Source: Eretmocerus hayati
Lineage: Eukaryota; Arthropoda; Insecta; Hymenoptera; Aphelinidae
Assembly: GCA_029851415.1 (NCBI GenBank)
Contig: CM056741.1
Coordinates: forward strand, 162,427,685-162,491,684
Reading direction: 5' to 3'
DNA: 64,000 nucleotides
Part shown: piece by piece, positions 36,969-48,844 of the stretch
Position numbering within the stretch: the stretch's first letter is position 1
Layout of the letters: every line of letters starts with the position of its first letter
Program-made: the position numbers and the translations under genes
The notes under the pieces: generated by a model
Databases searched by the model: none
What the model saw: the letters and a program-made list of their open reading frames with translations, nothing else
Told to the model about the DNA's origin: nothing

Positions 36969-38159
36969 ATGTTTGTGCTTTTTACTCGGGTTTTTGAGCA
37001 GTTGAGATATGGACGAAGTCATGACTTTCTTCCTACCCAATTTACGTAAAATTACCGCGATTCGGCCAAGATACGCCTGTTTTAATATAAGTATGAAAAT
37101 AGAAGAAAATTGAATAGAAAGTATCTGGGATTCAGGGTTTCCTGTAAAAATGGATGTTCAACTGTGTAAAGATTATAAGTAACTATCCATAGAGTATTAG
37201 TAGGTTGAAGCAAAATAAATTATGGTTAAAAAGTATTCAATGCACATCGTTAATGTTCATTTATCTTTTCTCATTATCTGAATTGAAGTGCATTGAACTG
37301 ATTTTTCAGCATCTTAGCTCTGTACGCCGCTAATCTATCGTCAATATATACAGATATAGACATCGAGAAACGACATCAACAATAGGTCGTTTTGCCGAAC
37401 TAAAGGGTTTCTAATAGCGACTTTTATCCTCATCCGCGACATCTTATTTGAGCCCAGCGAAGCGAAGTAAACAGGAATTCTCAGGATATATAGCTGCATC
37501 GGAAGATGTCCAAGAAATTAAGCGTGAAAAGAGCAGAGGTCCTACCGAAGCTCCGTTTGCTTTTGTCTCGTGAAAGCCAAGTGCATTGCATAGTGAATGG
37601 CAAACGCCGCTGAATTCCTAATTGCTGCCATCGTAGCGTTCGACGACCCGCGCCTCCTACTAATGGCCCTCGCCTTTCGCAGTTCCCACGATATCACGTA
37701 CCCCCCAAAGAGACCGTTTACCCAATTCGCCTCTTCCTTTGCCTCCCCTTCAAGAATTTCGAATCGATAGCATTGATTAAATGAAATTGGTGACCCAGGT
37801 TCTCTCTGTAACGTGAAAGCGGTTGGCGTGCAGCGAAAAAATTTCGTCACTACTTCTCGTGATAAATATGTTTTTCATCCGGAATAATCATGTGCAAAAT
37901 TGAGTGCAAAATCATGACAGTGTATTTGAGCGGAGACACTGCATTTACTGCACAATTATAACATTTGAACACTCAAAAGTAAAATTGAGTAAAAGCATCT
38001 TCAATATGTATTACACGAAAGATGGTAAGCTAACTAATTTGCAGTTCGCAATCAATCCAAATTACCACAACAAAAATGACTTGAAAAAATGCACAAAACA
38101 TGCATGCGATATGGTGCATCATGTCAATACGTTTATTGCGTTAGGGAACCAAAAATGAT

Positions 38160-38760
38160 GAAAATGAATTATAGATGAGGTAGGAGGGCTTAGCCGAGTT
38201 TTGACATCTTTATATCGAAATAGACTATTTCGCGTCCGAATGATGGGTTTCTGGCCCGAGCCGTAGGCGACGATCAGAGTTGTCACAAGAATGCAAATAG
38301 TATTTTTGCACCGAGTTTATGAAGTCGTAGCTCGCTTCTGAGCGATTAGTTTTCGGACCGAGCCGTAGGCGAGGGTCGAAATAATTGCTTGGAAGCGGGG
38401 AACCTCATGAGCGAGGTGCGAAAGTTATTTTATGCAATTTTGTGAGCACCTGACACATCGGCAAATTGCATAAAAATAGGTCTTACTCCCGTGTATCGAA
38501 TCATACTTTAAGTTAAACTGTAAATGAAAATCGGCAAACTGTACGCAAGGTACACTTTTACGCACATCGTATCAAAAACCTATTTTATCGGTTCAGCGAG
38601 GACGCATGGAAACTCGCTATTGCTACGTACTGGCCGATATAGCGTACACGTCTCGTGCCAAAAACGTTGTTCTTCGGCACTCGGCGCGTAATATACTATT
38701 TCACATCCCTCGGATGCACCACTCGGATGTGAAATAAAATGTTCACACCCTTGAATCGAA
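38160..38760. repeat. Repeat-rich segment with CGAGCCGTAGGCGA units
   Basis: CCGAGCCGTAGGCGA occurs at about 38256 and 38358 in the same orientation, each after a pyrimidine-rich GTTT/TTTC context, so the unit is about 100 bp. Further on, CTCGTGCCAAAAACGTTGTTCTTCGGCACTCGG forms a hairpin (about 38654-38687), and CACATCCCTCGGATG with CACTCGGATGTG forms another (about 38702-38732). GC content is well above the flanks. Confidence 0.55.
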
Positions 38761-40604
38761 GTGAACTATTTACGTACAAATAATCTCCTATCTAAAATAA
38801 TGTCATTATAATTTTTCCAGAAAGTTAAGATGGATGATAAGAGTTCCCGATGTACCAAAACGATTCTTTGGGCAATCTGAACAGCCTTTAATCTTCATGA
38901 GGATGTTCTCGGGGCTTTGACTTCTCTTTGCCGATTATCGAAATATTGAATTCTACACGTGGTTGGGGTATTAACAATCCTATAGTCTAGAGTCTTACGC
39001 AGAATGTTGATGATTTCGATAGTTGACAAGGAGAAAACGCATTCATGAATTTCTTACCGACATCATAACATTGCATCACTGGCTTTTCCCAAATCATATT
39101 TTCTCTAATTGCAACATAATTGTGAGAGTAGCGTGCTGTTTCTAAAGGTGAGGAAGATGTGCAAAACTTTATCGATGCTTCGGAAAATTGACGCGATTGT
39201 TACGCAGTAGCGCGTACCTACACAGCTATGAAGACGCTAAAATGCATAAGGTAAAGCAGTCGAATAATAATCTCTACGGACTTGTTTTAGAAATTTTACT
39301 CTCGATATTCATCAAAGCAAATTTTGTATTCGATCAGATATGACACGCTATCTTTAATTTGAATTGATGGGTGGATGCAAAAGAGGTTCCAATTAAGGAA
39401 ATGCAATCTTCTCGCGATTATTACCCGAAGTCCTCGCCAAACCGGGGGGGATTGCTACTTGATGTTTGATGATGAGGTTGAGAGGGGTTGGTATCCAAGA
39501 GGGAGTTTTAGATGGCTCAAGCAGAGAAACGTGAATACCGACCACGAGGCAGGCTTAGAGCAGCTCTAAAAGCAAATTGCAATCTGCACAGCATCTTACA
39601 TGATATATTCTCGCTTTAATAAGAAGGTGAATATTGCGAGAGGTCGAAGCACGGATTGAGTTGCTGCTTTTGAGAGCTGGAAATGTGAAGAAAAGTAGTG
39701 AGCCAGTTTTGCGTTTTGAGAACATATACATTTTATGTAACGGTCGGAGGTAAGAGTGCAAAAATGTGGAAGCGAAAATCAAACATAAAAGTGACTATTT
39801 GTGTGCGCGAAATTTTCGTGATTCTTCAGAAATCATTATAATTCTGCAAACAGAAACTCGGAAAATCGGTTCGAAGTAAAGGAGTCCCTCATTATCCGCG
39901 GGGGTTACGTTCAGATAAAGTACAGCGTACAACAAAACCGCAGATAAAAAGACCTTGGTCGTATGGGCGAAATGAGGGGTAACGTTCGACCATCTGTGTA
40001 AACCATGGGAAAAATTGTCATTCATGCATGGTCATTTGATTTATTCGACACTATTCTCACAAATTGATTGGCAAAATTGATCGATTGTGTACAATGATAA
40101 AAATGAAACACTCCGTAAAAATCACAAGAATGTTAATCTATACTTCTCGGAAAAATCTATCATCTTAGACTACTTTGCTCGCCTCAAAAAGTTTCTGTGG
40201 AGTTCCTCCTAAATTACTTATATATCAATAAAATATTCAGAGCTCAGACTCCAAGTGATGATTGGATCATGAGACATTGCCGAATCTACAGCTCGTATTA
40301 CGAGATCCATGATCAAGGCGAGCAGTTGATCGAAAAAGCCAAATTATGGGATTATTGCAGAAATGACGATCGATATAAAGCTGCTCATCATCTATGTTGA
40401 TGAATTGAAAAATGAAATCCTTCGTGATAGAAACCCTCAAACGGACAAAAAGTATTGCCAATCGATAATTGAAGAAGAACTATAAAAAAAAAGTATTATC
40501 CAAGCCTGACACTTGACAGAGGCGCGCGTGGAATTTCAAGGGGCCGCACATCACTCGTTAAAATTGCACCCTGAATCTTGTTCAGCGGCCCAAGACAGTT
40601 AGTG
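38761..40604. other. Gene-free region
   Basis: No exon supported. Short frames at 39375-40461 overlap on both strands and show no domain. Sequence is unremarkable. Confidence 0.45.
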
Positions 40605-40657
40605 GATAAAAACAGCTCTTAATCGATTGACTTAGAATTTTCAAGAAATTTTGCAAA

Positions 40658-40838
40658 ATGGTTCTTTACGTTTTGCTGGTGGTTCTGGTGCTATTTGTTT
40701 GCCTCCCACAAATGATGCTAAATATCATAAAAGGGGTTTCACCGCTTCATTCTACGGATTTTTTCTATGAAAGTGCATGTTTCTTCTCTTCTGACCCGCA
40801 ACCAGACGTTGGATCAACCACTATGCTATCGTTGCCCG
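40658..40838 (+). CDS. Candidate first exon of a secreted or membrane protein
   Basis: An ATG at 40658 opens a strongly hydrophobic N-terminus (MVLYVLLVVLVLFVCLPQMM) typical of a signal peptide or signal anchor. About 60 residues follow before a good donor (CCCG|GTGAGT) at 40839. Upstream, GATAAAAA at 40605-40612 could serve as a TATA-like box about 45 bp before the ATG. A well-bounded mini-exon at 41026-41080 (open as CLRSVIVERKIITDLNDK) follows, but joining it after this donor gives an immediate TAG, so the phases do not agree. The partner exons are therefore unknown, or this is a decayed gene. The family is not recognised. Confidence 0.3.
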
Positions 40839-43800
40839 GTGAGTGATTCTTGAATGCTAATTAAAATACATGTAATCAGATGGGGGTTTCACTTTCTTCG
40901 ATGGCATTTCAATAAAGTAGCGGACCAATTTCGGTCAAAAACGATTCATAATCTGGGTTCCAAGACGAGAAACACCACGTGCGCAGTTTTTCCTGACATA
41001 TTATTTCTAACTTTTTTTCACCCAGTGTCTGCGTAGCGTAATTGTGGAGAGAAAAATTATCACAGATCTGAATGATAAAGGTAAGGTCTTGTTGGAGTGA
41101 TACTCATTTTCAGGTAATGAGTATAGAACAAATGGTATGACATCGATTAGAATTTTTTATAAAAATGTATATATTCTCGCAAATATCTAGACACACAACA
41201 TAGGTTTTTTCATTTGTAAAATGTATCATTATCAACAGTCTTCAATCACTACAAGAGCTCATGATCTTGAAAAGTACAAATTATCACAGTTTGTCAGTCT
41301 CATTGATTACTTCTTTGTATGTACAGGAGAGGTCACTGTTGAGACACAGTGAGAGCATCATCACCACATGCATGGAGTCTCTTGATCTCGAGTCAAACAA
41401 TTTCAGATGGGCACTTGTATGTAGTTGTTATCCATCGACACAATCCTTGACGGTCATTACTGGAACGGCTCATACTCTTTTCGTAGGGTGAATCAACCTA
41501 TCAGAGAATTTAAACGTATTAATTCATTATCCTAATTTGGGAGTAAAAACAAAGAGATGGATTACACAAGGAAATATGCCTGACTGAGAATTCGTTTCTC
41601 TATACCATGATTTCTGGTTTGAATTGACGATGTCCGGTTCGACTTATCATCTATCACTTCGAGACATTTTTCTCGGTGTTTGGCGACAATTACGCAAATT
41701 ATTCATCAGTTTTTCACACTCAGTTCTCTTTGTGGCTGATTCGAACAAATTTTCATTCAGTACGTTTCAATTTCTTTTTCCATTAAAAATTTCGTCAGTA
41801 AAGCGGGCGAGTCTTTTTCAATCCAGAAGAGTTACGGAAATTGAGAGTTCAACTTCGAATTGATAATGCAAGTAAGATAACTAATAAGCCCTCGTTTGCA
41901 TTGACACAAGGGGCATATCTCATTAAACTTCCTATTCATTTTGCATGGCAAAGCTTAGTTCATGTTTTAGAGAAAGATGAGGAATACTGGATTTCTTTCA
42001 CTTACTCACCTGACACTGATAATGTTTAACTCGACGTATGAGACAGAACAAGATCTTTTCAAAGATCATATACGGACCAGCGGTGCTTAATTTCAATTTT
42101 ACTTTTGTTTTGCAAGGAAAAAACATCATTTAGCTCCATTTTCGTTATATGATTTTACCAAAATTAAACAGTTCAGTCATTTTCTGAGCGACGGATAGCT
42201 TGTTCCCAGATAGCAATAATTTCGCAAGATCTTCTGAGTGATATTGACCGAATTTCAATAGTTTATTTTGGTCATATTAATAAAATATATGTCAACTAAG
42301 TCACTCAAAATCCGTGTAACTAGAGGAGTTACGATAACATTATTAGAAAATTTCAAGTTTTTCATCTCATGTTCTCAACTACCACTGTTCTTTTGGTTTC
42401 CGTGGTCAACCTCAAGTCGTTATGATAGATTAGTAACAATTTAGAATTGTACTATCATTATTTCAAGTATTCAGCACATTGAAGTATTATTCATTATCAT
42501 ATCTGCACAGGATGTTAGTTCTCTGACTAACGAGGTATTTCTCATAGTATTGATTTTTACAGCAACGGGATCTGCTTGCTGGTATAAGCATTCATGTCTG
42601 ATTCCTGAAATTACCTCAACTTGCTACCTGTGAAATAAACTCAATCTTTGTGAAATCAGCTTCATCCATGGTCAAGTTGATATTTCTCTGATATTTTCAA
42701 ATTTAACTTCAAATAATCATGATGCAAAATAGAGGGAACTAAGAGCCAGGAAAAAAGTAAAAGGAGAAATTATAAAAATGACTCAAGGTTTGTACTGAGG
42801 GAATAAGAATTCATAAATTTCATCATCTAAATCTCAAATGATCAAACTAGATACCTACATTTTCAGACACCAAGATCTTTGGAGGTCTTGCTCAAGTGAA
42901 GATATATGATTATAACTCAGCTCGAATTTTTTCATACAAAGAGGATCTTGGATATCCAGGAAGAAATTTATAATGACAATCGATCACTATGCTCAGAATG
43001 ATCCAAGACTCGGTGAATAATATAGCCAAAATTACATGATAGGCATGACGGAAAAGACCCCATTCATGAAATGGCTCATCAATCTGGTTTGTTGATCATT
43101 GCTTTCTTTCAACTCTTGAAATCAGTGTTTCACAGATGATTGCTATTTCAGTGTTTTCACCCAATTCATCATTTGCTGATATCACTTTTTCTAATAAAGA
43201 TCATCGAGATCTGCATCAGTTGATATCCTTCTGTACTTTTTCTACTTATTTCAAGAGATTTTTGAAGAGTTCTGAAGGTGATGCCAAAAGGCACAATAGA
43301 CTCAATTCCTTGAGTATTCTTGTGTACTTCAGATGAAGCTAATACAAGCACCATTTCCATCTTTCAAGAATTCCAACATGTATTCGATTTTTGTTGGCAA
43401 TAGTCAATTGTAAGGTCCAAGGTACATTGTGAATGACGGTATTCTCTTTTCCTAAGCCTTCATTTATAGTTCCAGTAAAAATGTACCACAACTTGAAAAT
43501 ATGTAACTTCGCTAGACTAGCTCCAGGATCTCCGAATTATCTAACATTAGTAGCAATGTGATAATTTCAAAGGGCCAACTAGGAGATGAATATCCCTAAT
43601 GGTATGTTTAAAGAGACTGAAGAGCAAATTAAAATTTGTTCTATTGTATATGGTTAACTCGGGTGTGACTGTGACAAAGTGTCACCACTGATGAATCAAG
43701 AACAACTTCAAAATGAAAATGTTTTATCAATTTATTCTCGTTATTAATAAAAAATGAAACAAAGAAGTGACTACTGCACATCAATCATCGCTGATGATTC

Positions 43801-45336
43801 ACACAACAAAAGTATCTCAAAATTTCAGAGACCTGTTTCCGTACATTCATTCATGTAGAGCTAAGATATATACCATTTCGTTTTGTAGTAGTGATAAGAG
43901 TCAGGTTTAAAAGAGCCACGCTTTGATAAAATTCCTTGTTCGAGAACTTTGTTCACAATATCACATATGAAACTCGCTGAAGATGAGATGCACGTCAAAC
44001 TGATAGTTTATAGTTCATTCGTTGATTGATAATTAATGTGCTGAGTCATAATATTTCGAATTGTTTGGGCTTATGAGGGCGGTCGCCTTAGGACGGGTGA
44101 TCTCTGATATTTTTCAACTTGAATCGCAATATGCGACCAGTTTGTTTTTTTCGAGATGTTGAGAACGGATAAGAGATGAATCATGTCAGAATGAGTTTGT
44201 ACACGAATTCAAATCTAGTGGGCATGAAAATCAAAGACATAATTCGAAAGATGAATTCAATTTGACAGTCACTTGTTTTAATGTCTCAAAAACAATTTCA
44301 ACAGTTCAAAAAACTACATTATGACTACATTCTCAGAGTATAAATTATTCACACAGGGCACAACTTAACTCTACTGAAAGTTATGCAATTCCTAAACTAT
44401 TACTGCAGAGTTAACATTCATCGCCTCTTTCTATCAATATCTATGAGAATTTTCTCTACAGCAAATCTGTGGGAGTTTTCCTCTGAAATCTCTTGCATAA
44501 TTCTACTTAGTAATGGAGGTCAAAGTCACTTAGCTCTTCTAAAATGCCTTTAGATTGTTACAAGATAAAAAATCTTAAAATTACACCAAAGCTTGAAAAA
44601 AATTTGATAGACAAATATGGTTTTAGAGGAGGTTTCAGAATCGAATTGCTATCGAGATCAGAGGCGAGCGCAATTCATTTTTCATGAATGTGAGACATAT
44701 TATATCGATTAGAGGAAATTCATGACCAATTTCGGAATTGTGTCTCAATGCATTCGAATCTATTTCTTCTTTTCCGTACGTTGTCGCAATCGCTTGTAGA
44801 CAGGTATTTAAGGTTATATTGATGCTTCTGTAGAAAGTATCAAATCACTCTTTCTACTGCAGCTCAGAAGCATAATGACATTTCAAGAGGCATGTTATTC
44901 CTAAAAAGCCTACAAGTTGGACTTTGAATTCATGTGGAGAAAGTCATCAGGGCTCAAGTGTCGCAATTAGACACTACATCTATCATTGAACTCATATTTT
45001 ATAAAAAGTATACCATACAATTGTACTCTAAAATCGCTCGTCTTCTGACTTCATATAAGTATATGAAATGAATTCGATATGATGAACTAATTAGACCATC
45101 TGCAAAATGGATTCAAACATCATTTTAGCTCATTTTGAGCTTCATTTCATGTAAACTAAACCCTTCATATTGTTCAAATCATCATTTAGTCAATGTGATA
45201 ATTAATCCTGCACACATTTACGTTGAATCACTTCAAGTACGATTGAATTTCATATCAATACGCAGAATTCTACAGGGCAATAATTACGCAGGGTACTGTA
45301 GATCATCCGTTTTTCGGTTTCAGTAGCAGTACTCAC
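40839..45336. other. Region without a supported gene
   Basis: About 4.5 kb of AT-rich sequence. Mini-exon-like stretches at 41026-41080 and 41323-41490 have splice-like borders but no recognised product. A downstream exon for the alternative 3' form of the RGG gene would be expected on the minus strand somewhere here and was not found. Confidence 0.35.
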
Positions 45337-45378
45337 CATAGTCTTGGGCTCCATAGACAGGTTCTGGACTTGCATAAT
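45337..45378 (-). CDS. Alternative small exon of the RGG/Tyr-rich gene
   Basis: On the minus strand a 42-nt exon is bounded by acceptor attgtttag and donor GTGAGT. Joined after exon 5 (phase 1) it reads DYASPEPVYGAQDY, matching the Tyr/Gly/Pro-rich tail style of the gene. It has the same entry phase as exon 6 (46246-46137), whose frame ends in a stop, so the two appear to be alternatives. Its own exit phase is 1, so a further downstream exon is needed; it was not located. Confidence 0.5.
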
Positions 45379-46136
45379 CTAAACAATAAGTTGTTGAAGT
45401 TAAAAATTGACAAGAGAATACAACTCGGATAAGAGAAGCAGAATCAAAGATTACAATATAATATCAAGAATTACGTGTATAATTGTAAATATAGTATTTT
45501 GAGCATCTCACCTACTCTACTAAAAGGAAAATCGAATTCGGGTCACTCAAATTTTTGAGAACACTGGGAAGTTTTCCAACATGCATGACTACCACACGAC
45601 TTCAGAGACGCATACATCACTTTCTCTTCTGATTCGATCTGTTTGTTAAAATGATAAAAATGGAATAAGCTGCATTTCGTGCCACTAACACGAAGTGTAT
45701 AAAATGGCAATTATTCAAGTAGTCTTGTAAAACGGTAAGAAGCAGATTCGAGGGACAGCAATATGAAGTCCAAATAACCAGCACAAGATAAAAGATCGAG
45801 AAATTTTCAAAATTAATATTGATTCTAGAAGCTTTACAAGATCTACACAGAGCTCCAACTACATGAATGGTGTTACAAACAAGAGGTAGTGCAGCAATGA
45901 TTTGTGAAGTTGAAATTGACCTATTGAAAAAATCCGCAAACCTAGCGCGAAAATCCATGAAAAAAAAAAAAAAAAGCTTCTCCAAACCGTCTTTCCGTGT
46001 TTCTAGCACAGAGCTCGCGCTAATATGGCTTCCATCTTCCTTCTAGTACAGAATGTGAGAAATCACTCATGTAAAGAGAAAAAATTTTTTAAAGTATGAT
46101 CCAAAAAATGAACTGACCATGGGCCTGCGGTATAGA

Positions 46137-48844
46137 CTAATTGGTTCCGTAGTTCATAGGAGTGTAATTGGCAGATTGGCCTTGATAGTCATAAGCTGAC
46201 GAATAATTATAATATCCGCTGTCCACTGCCTCTTGTTGATAAGTAGCTGCATATTCATTGTTTATAAGTAAAAATATTCCATCCTGAATTGAAAATCATT
46301 CTCAAAATCAAAGTAAGATTACATTTCAAGAATCAAATCATTCCCAACGATATCAAATGCGCAAAACAAGGAATCTGTGTTTGATATAATCATCAAGCAA
46401 CTGTTTCTTTGAACCTCATAATGAACAGTAAAACTAGACTGAGCACGTGGAGAAATAGAGAAGCTGATTCTTTCACGAATGAATTGAACTTGAAATGTAA
46501 TGTTGGTGGAAATGTAGCAAGAAAATAATTATAAGAAATGATAAGGGAAGATCAAGTTTCAAATAAATTCATTCAATTACCTGCAGCAGGAGCCTTATAT
46601 CCGTAGGGGTCAGCATAACCAGATCCAGCAACGGGTGGTGCACCGTACCTGTTGTCCGGAGGTGGAGCCGTTGCATAACCCTGGAATAAATCAACAATTG
46701 TAGGAAGGAACTCGGGGGACTGTAATAGGGCGCAGGAACGTCATCTTACCGCTGATTGTGTATAATCAGGTGGCTGTTGGTAGCTTTCGTATCCTTGATA
46801 ACTTTGTTGCGGGTATCCACCTTGCTGGGCGTAACCACCGGCGTTACCGTATCCTGCAGCGGGTGGCGGCGCAGCAGCATAGCCGTTGCCAGTGTTTCCG
46901 TAACCAGGTGCAGGTGCTTGACTTACATAGCCATTGGTTGGGGGTACTGGTGGCGCATCATACCTTGGTCTTTTTGGTGGCCCATTTGCTCCCGGAGGAC
47001 CTGCTCCACGTTTTTGAGGACCACCTCGACCGCCAAGACCACCAGGAGCACCTCGCGGTACGAAACCTCCGCGTCCTCCCGGAGCACCTGGCGCTCCTCG
47101 TGGCGCACCTCTGAAGAGAACGAACGTTTGTTAATCATATGCTCTCTCTTCTTGCATCAACCCGGATGATATAGTATGGAACAATATGTCAAACTCGAGT
47201 AACGTGAACTTGGGTTAATTAAGAGGATGTCGAAATCCCATCATCGATGAACTGTAATTGGCATTGACAACTATTGAGATTTTTTAGTAAATTTTACAGA
47301 TCTATTCATCAAAGAAGAAACAGTTCTTCAAATCTTCAACACATCGGCGATGCGTTCAACTGACGCGATGGCTGGAAATTTCTTTGAATATTTGGAAAGG
47401 TTTCAATGCAAGACTTAACTTCACCTAAAAGTTAGGGTCCTTGTAAGTGCATGGGAAATAATACAAGATTCTACCCAAAAAACAGTGTGATTTCTGTAAA
47501 ACTGGAAGTAATGAGTGAGGATGAGTCTAGTCTTAGCAAGCATAAGTAAGTGATGAGAGAAGTGCAAACAGCAGGAAAATCGTCATGATAAATAAGGAGT
47601 GCATGTTACCTTCCACGCCCCCTGTCACCTCCAGGCCCTCCTCGTCCTCTGAAGCCTCCTGGAGCTCCTCTACCAAAGTCACCTCGGCCTCTGCCTCTGA
47701 AGCCCCCTGGTGCTCCTCGCCCTCTAGGCATTCCTGGTCCTCCAGGCATACCACCAGCAGCATCTGGTGGTCCTCTGGATTCAAGCATACCGTCAGAACA
47801 ATGAGTCATCAACATCCACACAGTAATATGATTGAAAGATGATTTTGGACATTACGGTGAGAAACTGATCTTGTAATGGCCAAATCCATAATAGGGATTC
47901 AACTCACCCAGGTGGGAACATTCCTCGACCTCTTGTTGGAGGACCTCCTCGGCCTCTCATACCTGGTGGCCCTCCTCTCATTCCTCCTGGTCCTCCACGC
48001 CCACGCATCATACCTCCCCGAGGTGGTCCTCCTCTGCAAGATGGTGAATAATACATGAATGATCCAGCGAAATCATAATTTATATTCATGAATTCTGCGT
48101 CATTGTCTCCATCACTTGAACTTGTGATGAATGAACTGAATATACAGATCTGCTTTGGAGACTTCTGTGAGGCTGTCAGTGTGTATCTAGCTTGAATATT
48201 GACAACAACCAGGTACTTTCCACAATTTTACAAGTGAGTCAATGTAAGATACCTCCCTCAGATACAAATGGTCAAAATAGAAAGTTGAATGTAGGGGAGT
48301 TGATGAGGTATTTGAATCATGCCCTTGGTAGCCATAAATCAACGAGTAACAAAAAAATTTCAGTTCTGCACATAACGCATCCGAGAAGCCATTTAAAAAT
48401 ATGATGAAATTCACGAAACTTGTCTGTAACTGAAGAATAAACATCAGTTTTGCAAAAAGAAAAAGCATTTCAGCTTTTCGTGGTTGCTCCGAAATGAATG
48501 AATACACGTTGCTACGGATTCGTCGGAGATATTATGAGTTTTTCTCTCTCGCACCAATGCAACGGGGTGGAGCAATCGATAGCAAGCCGGAGCAAAGGAG
48601 TCGGCCATGCCGTGACGCCATGGTCGTAAAATCAACGCAATGCAATGCATCCCGGCTAAGCCTCAATGTCAAAAAAACGAGAGCACACGGAACAATCCTA
48701 TTCACAAGGCATTTTTTATCAGAAAGTCGGGGAAATTTTTTACCTGCCACGATCAAATCCACCACGACCACGAGGTGGGCCTCCGCGTCCTCTGAAGCCT
48801 CCTCTGAGAGCCGGTCCACCCGCCGGTACGACTACGTCAGCCAT
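46137..48844 (-). CDS. RGG-box, Tyr/Gly-rich low-complexity protein (candidate RNA-binding protein)
   Basis: Six exons join in phase on the minus strand: 48844-48744, 48033-47908, 47774-47610, 47110-46750, 46680-46581 and 46246-46137 (TAG), giving 320 residues. The protein begins MADVVVPAGGPALRGGFRGR. Residues 1 to about 170 are dense RGG/RGRGG and GGPPRG/PGGFRGR repeats. A basic KRPRYD motif follows the RGG region. The C-terminal half is rich in Gly-Tyr, Gln-Tyr and Pro (SYQGYESYQQPPDYTQSA) and ends QSANYTPMNYGTN. No RRM, KH or zinc-finger domain is visible, so RNA binding would rest on the RGG boxes alone. FET and hnRNP proteins have similar tails, and proteins of this kind are usually nuclear, arginine-methylated and prone to condensate formation; those properties are inference. 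The gene is divergent from polo. The exact orthologue was not recognised. Confidence 0.78.

Larger units (their letters stand above)
35489..38159. other. Gene-free region
   Basis: No supported gene. Contains a G16 run (36723-36738) and paired hairpins (36856-36968). The minus-strand frame 37542-37850 (102 codons) has no recognisable product. Confidence 0.45.

Noticed and set aside
41026..41080. Mini-exon as the second exon of the signal-peptide gene at 40658
   Set aside because: The donor at 40838 leaves phase 1, and joining it to this exon gives an immediate TAG. The open frame needs phase 0.
45617..46009. 130-codon minus-strand hydrophobic frame
   Set aside because: It lies in the 3' region between alternative exons of the RGG gene, includes a poly-Phe run from a poly(A) tract, and has no recognisable domain.
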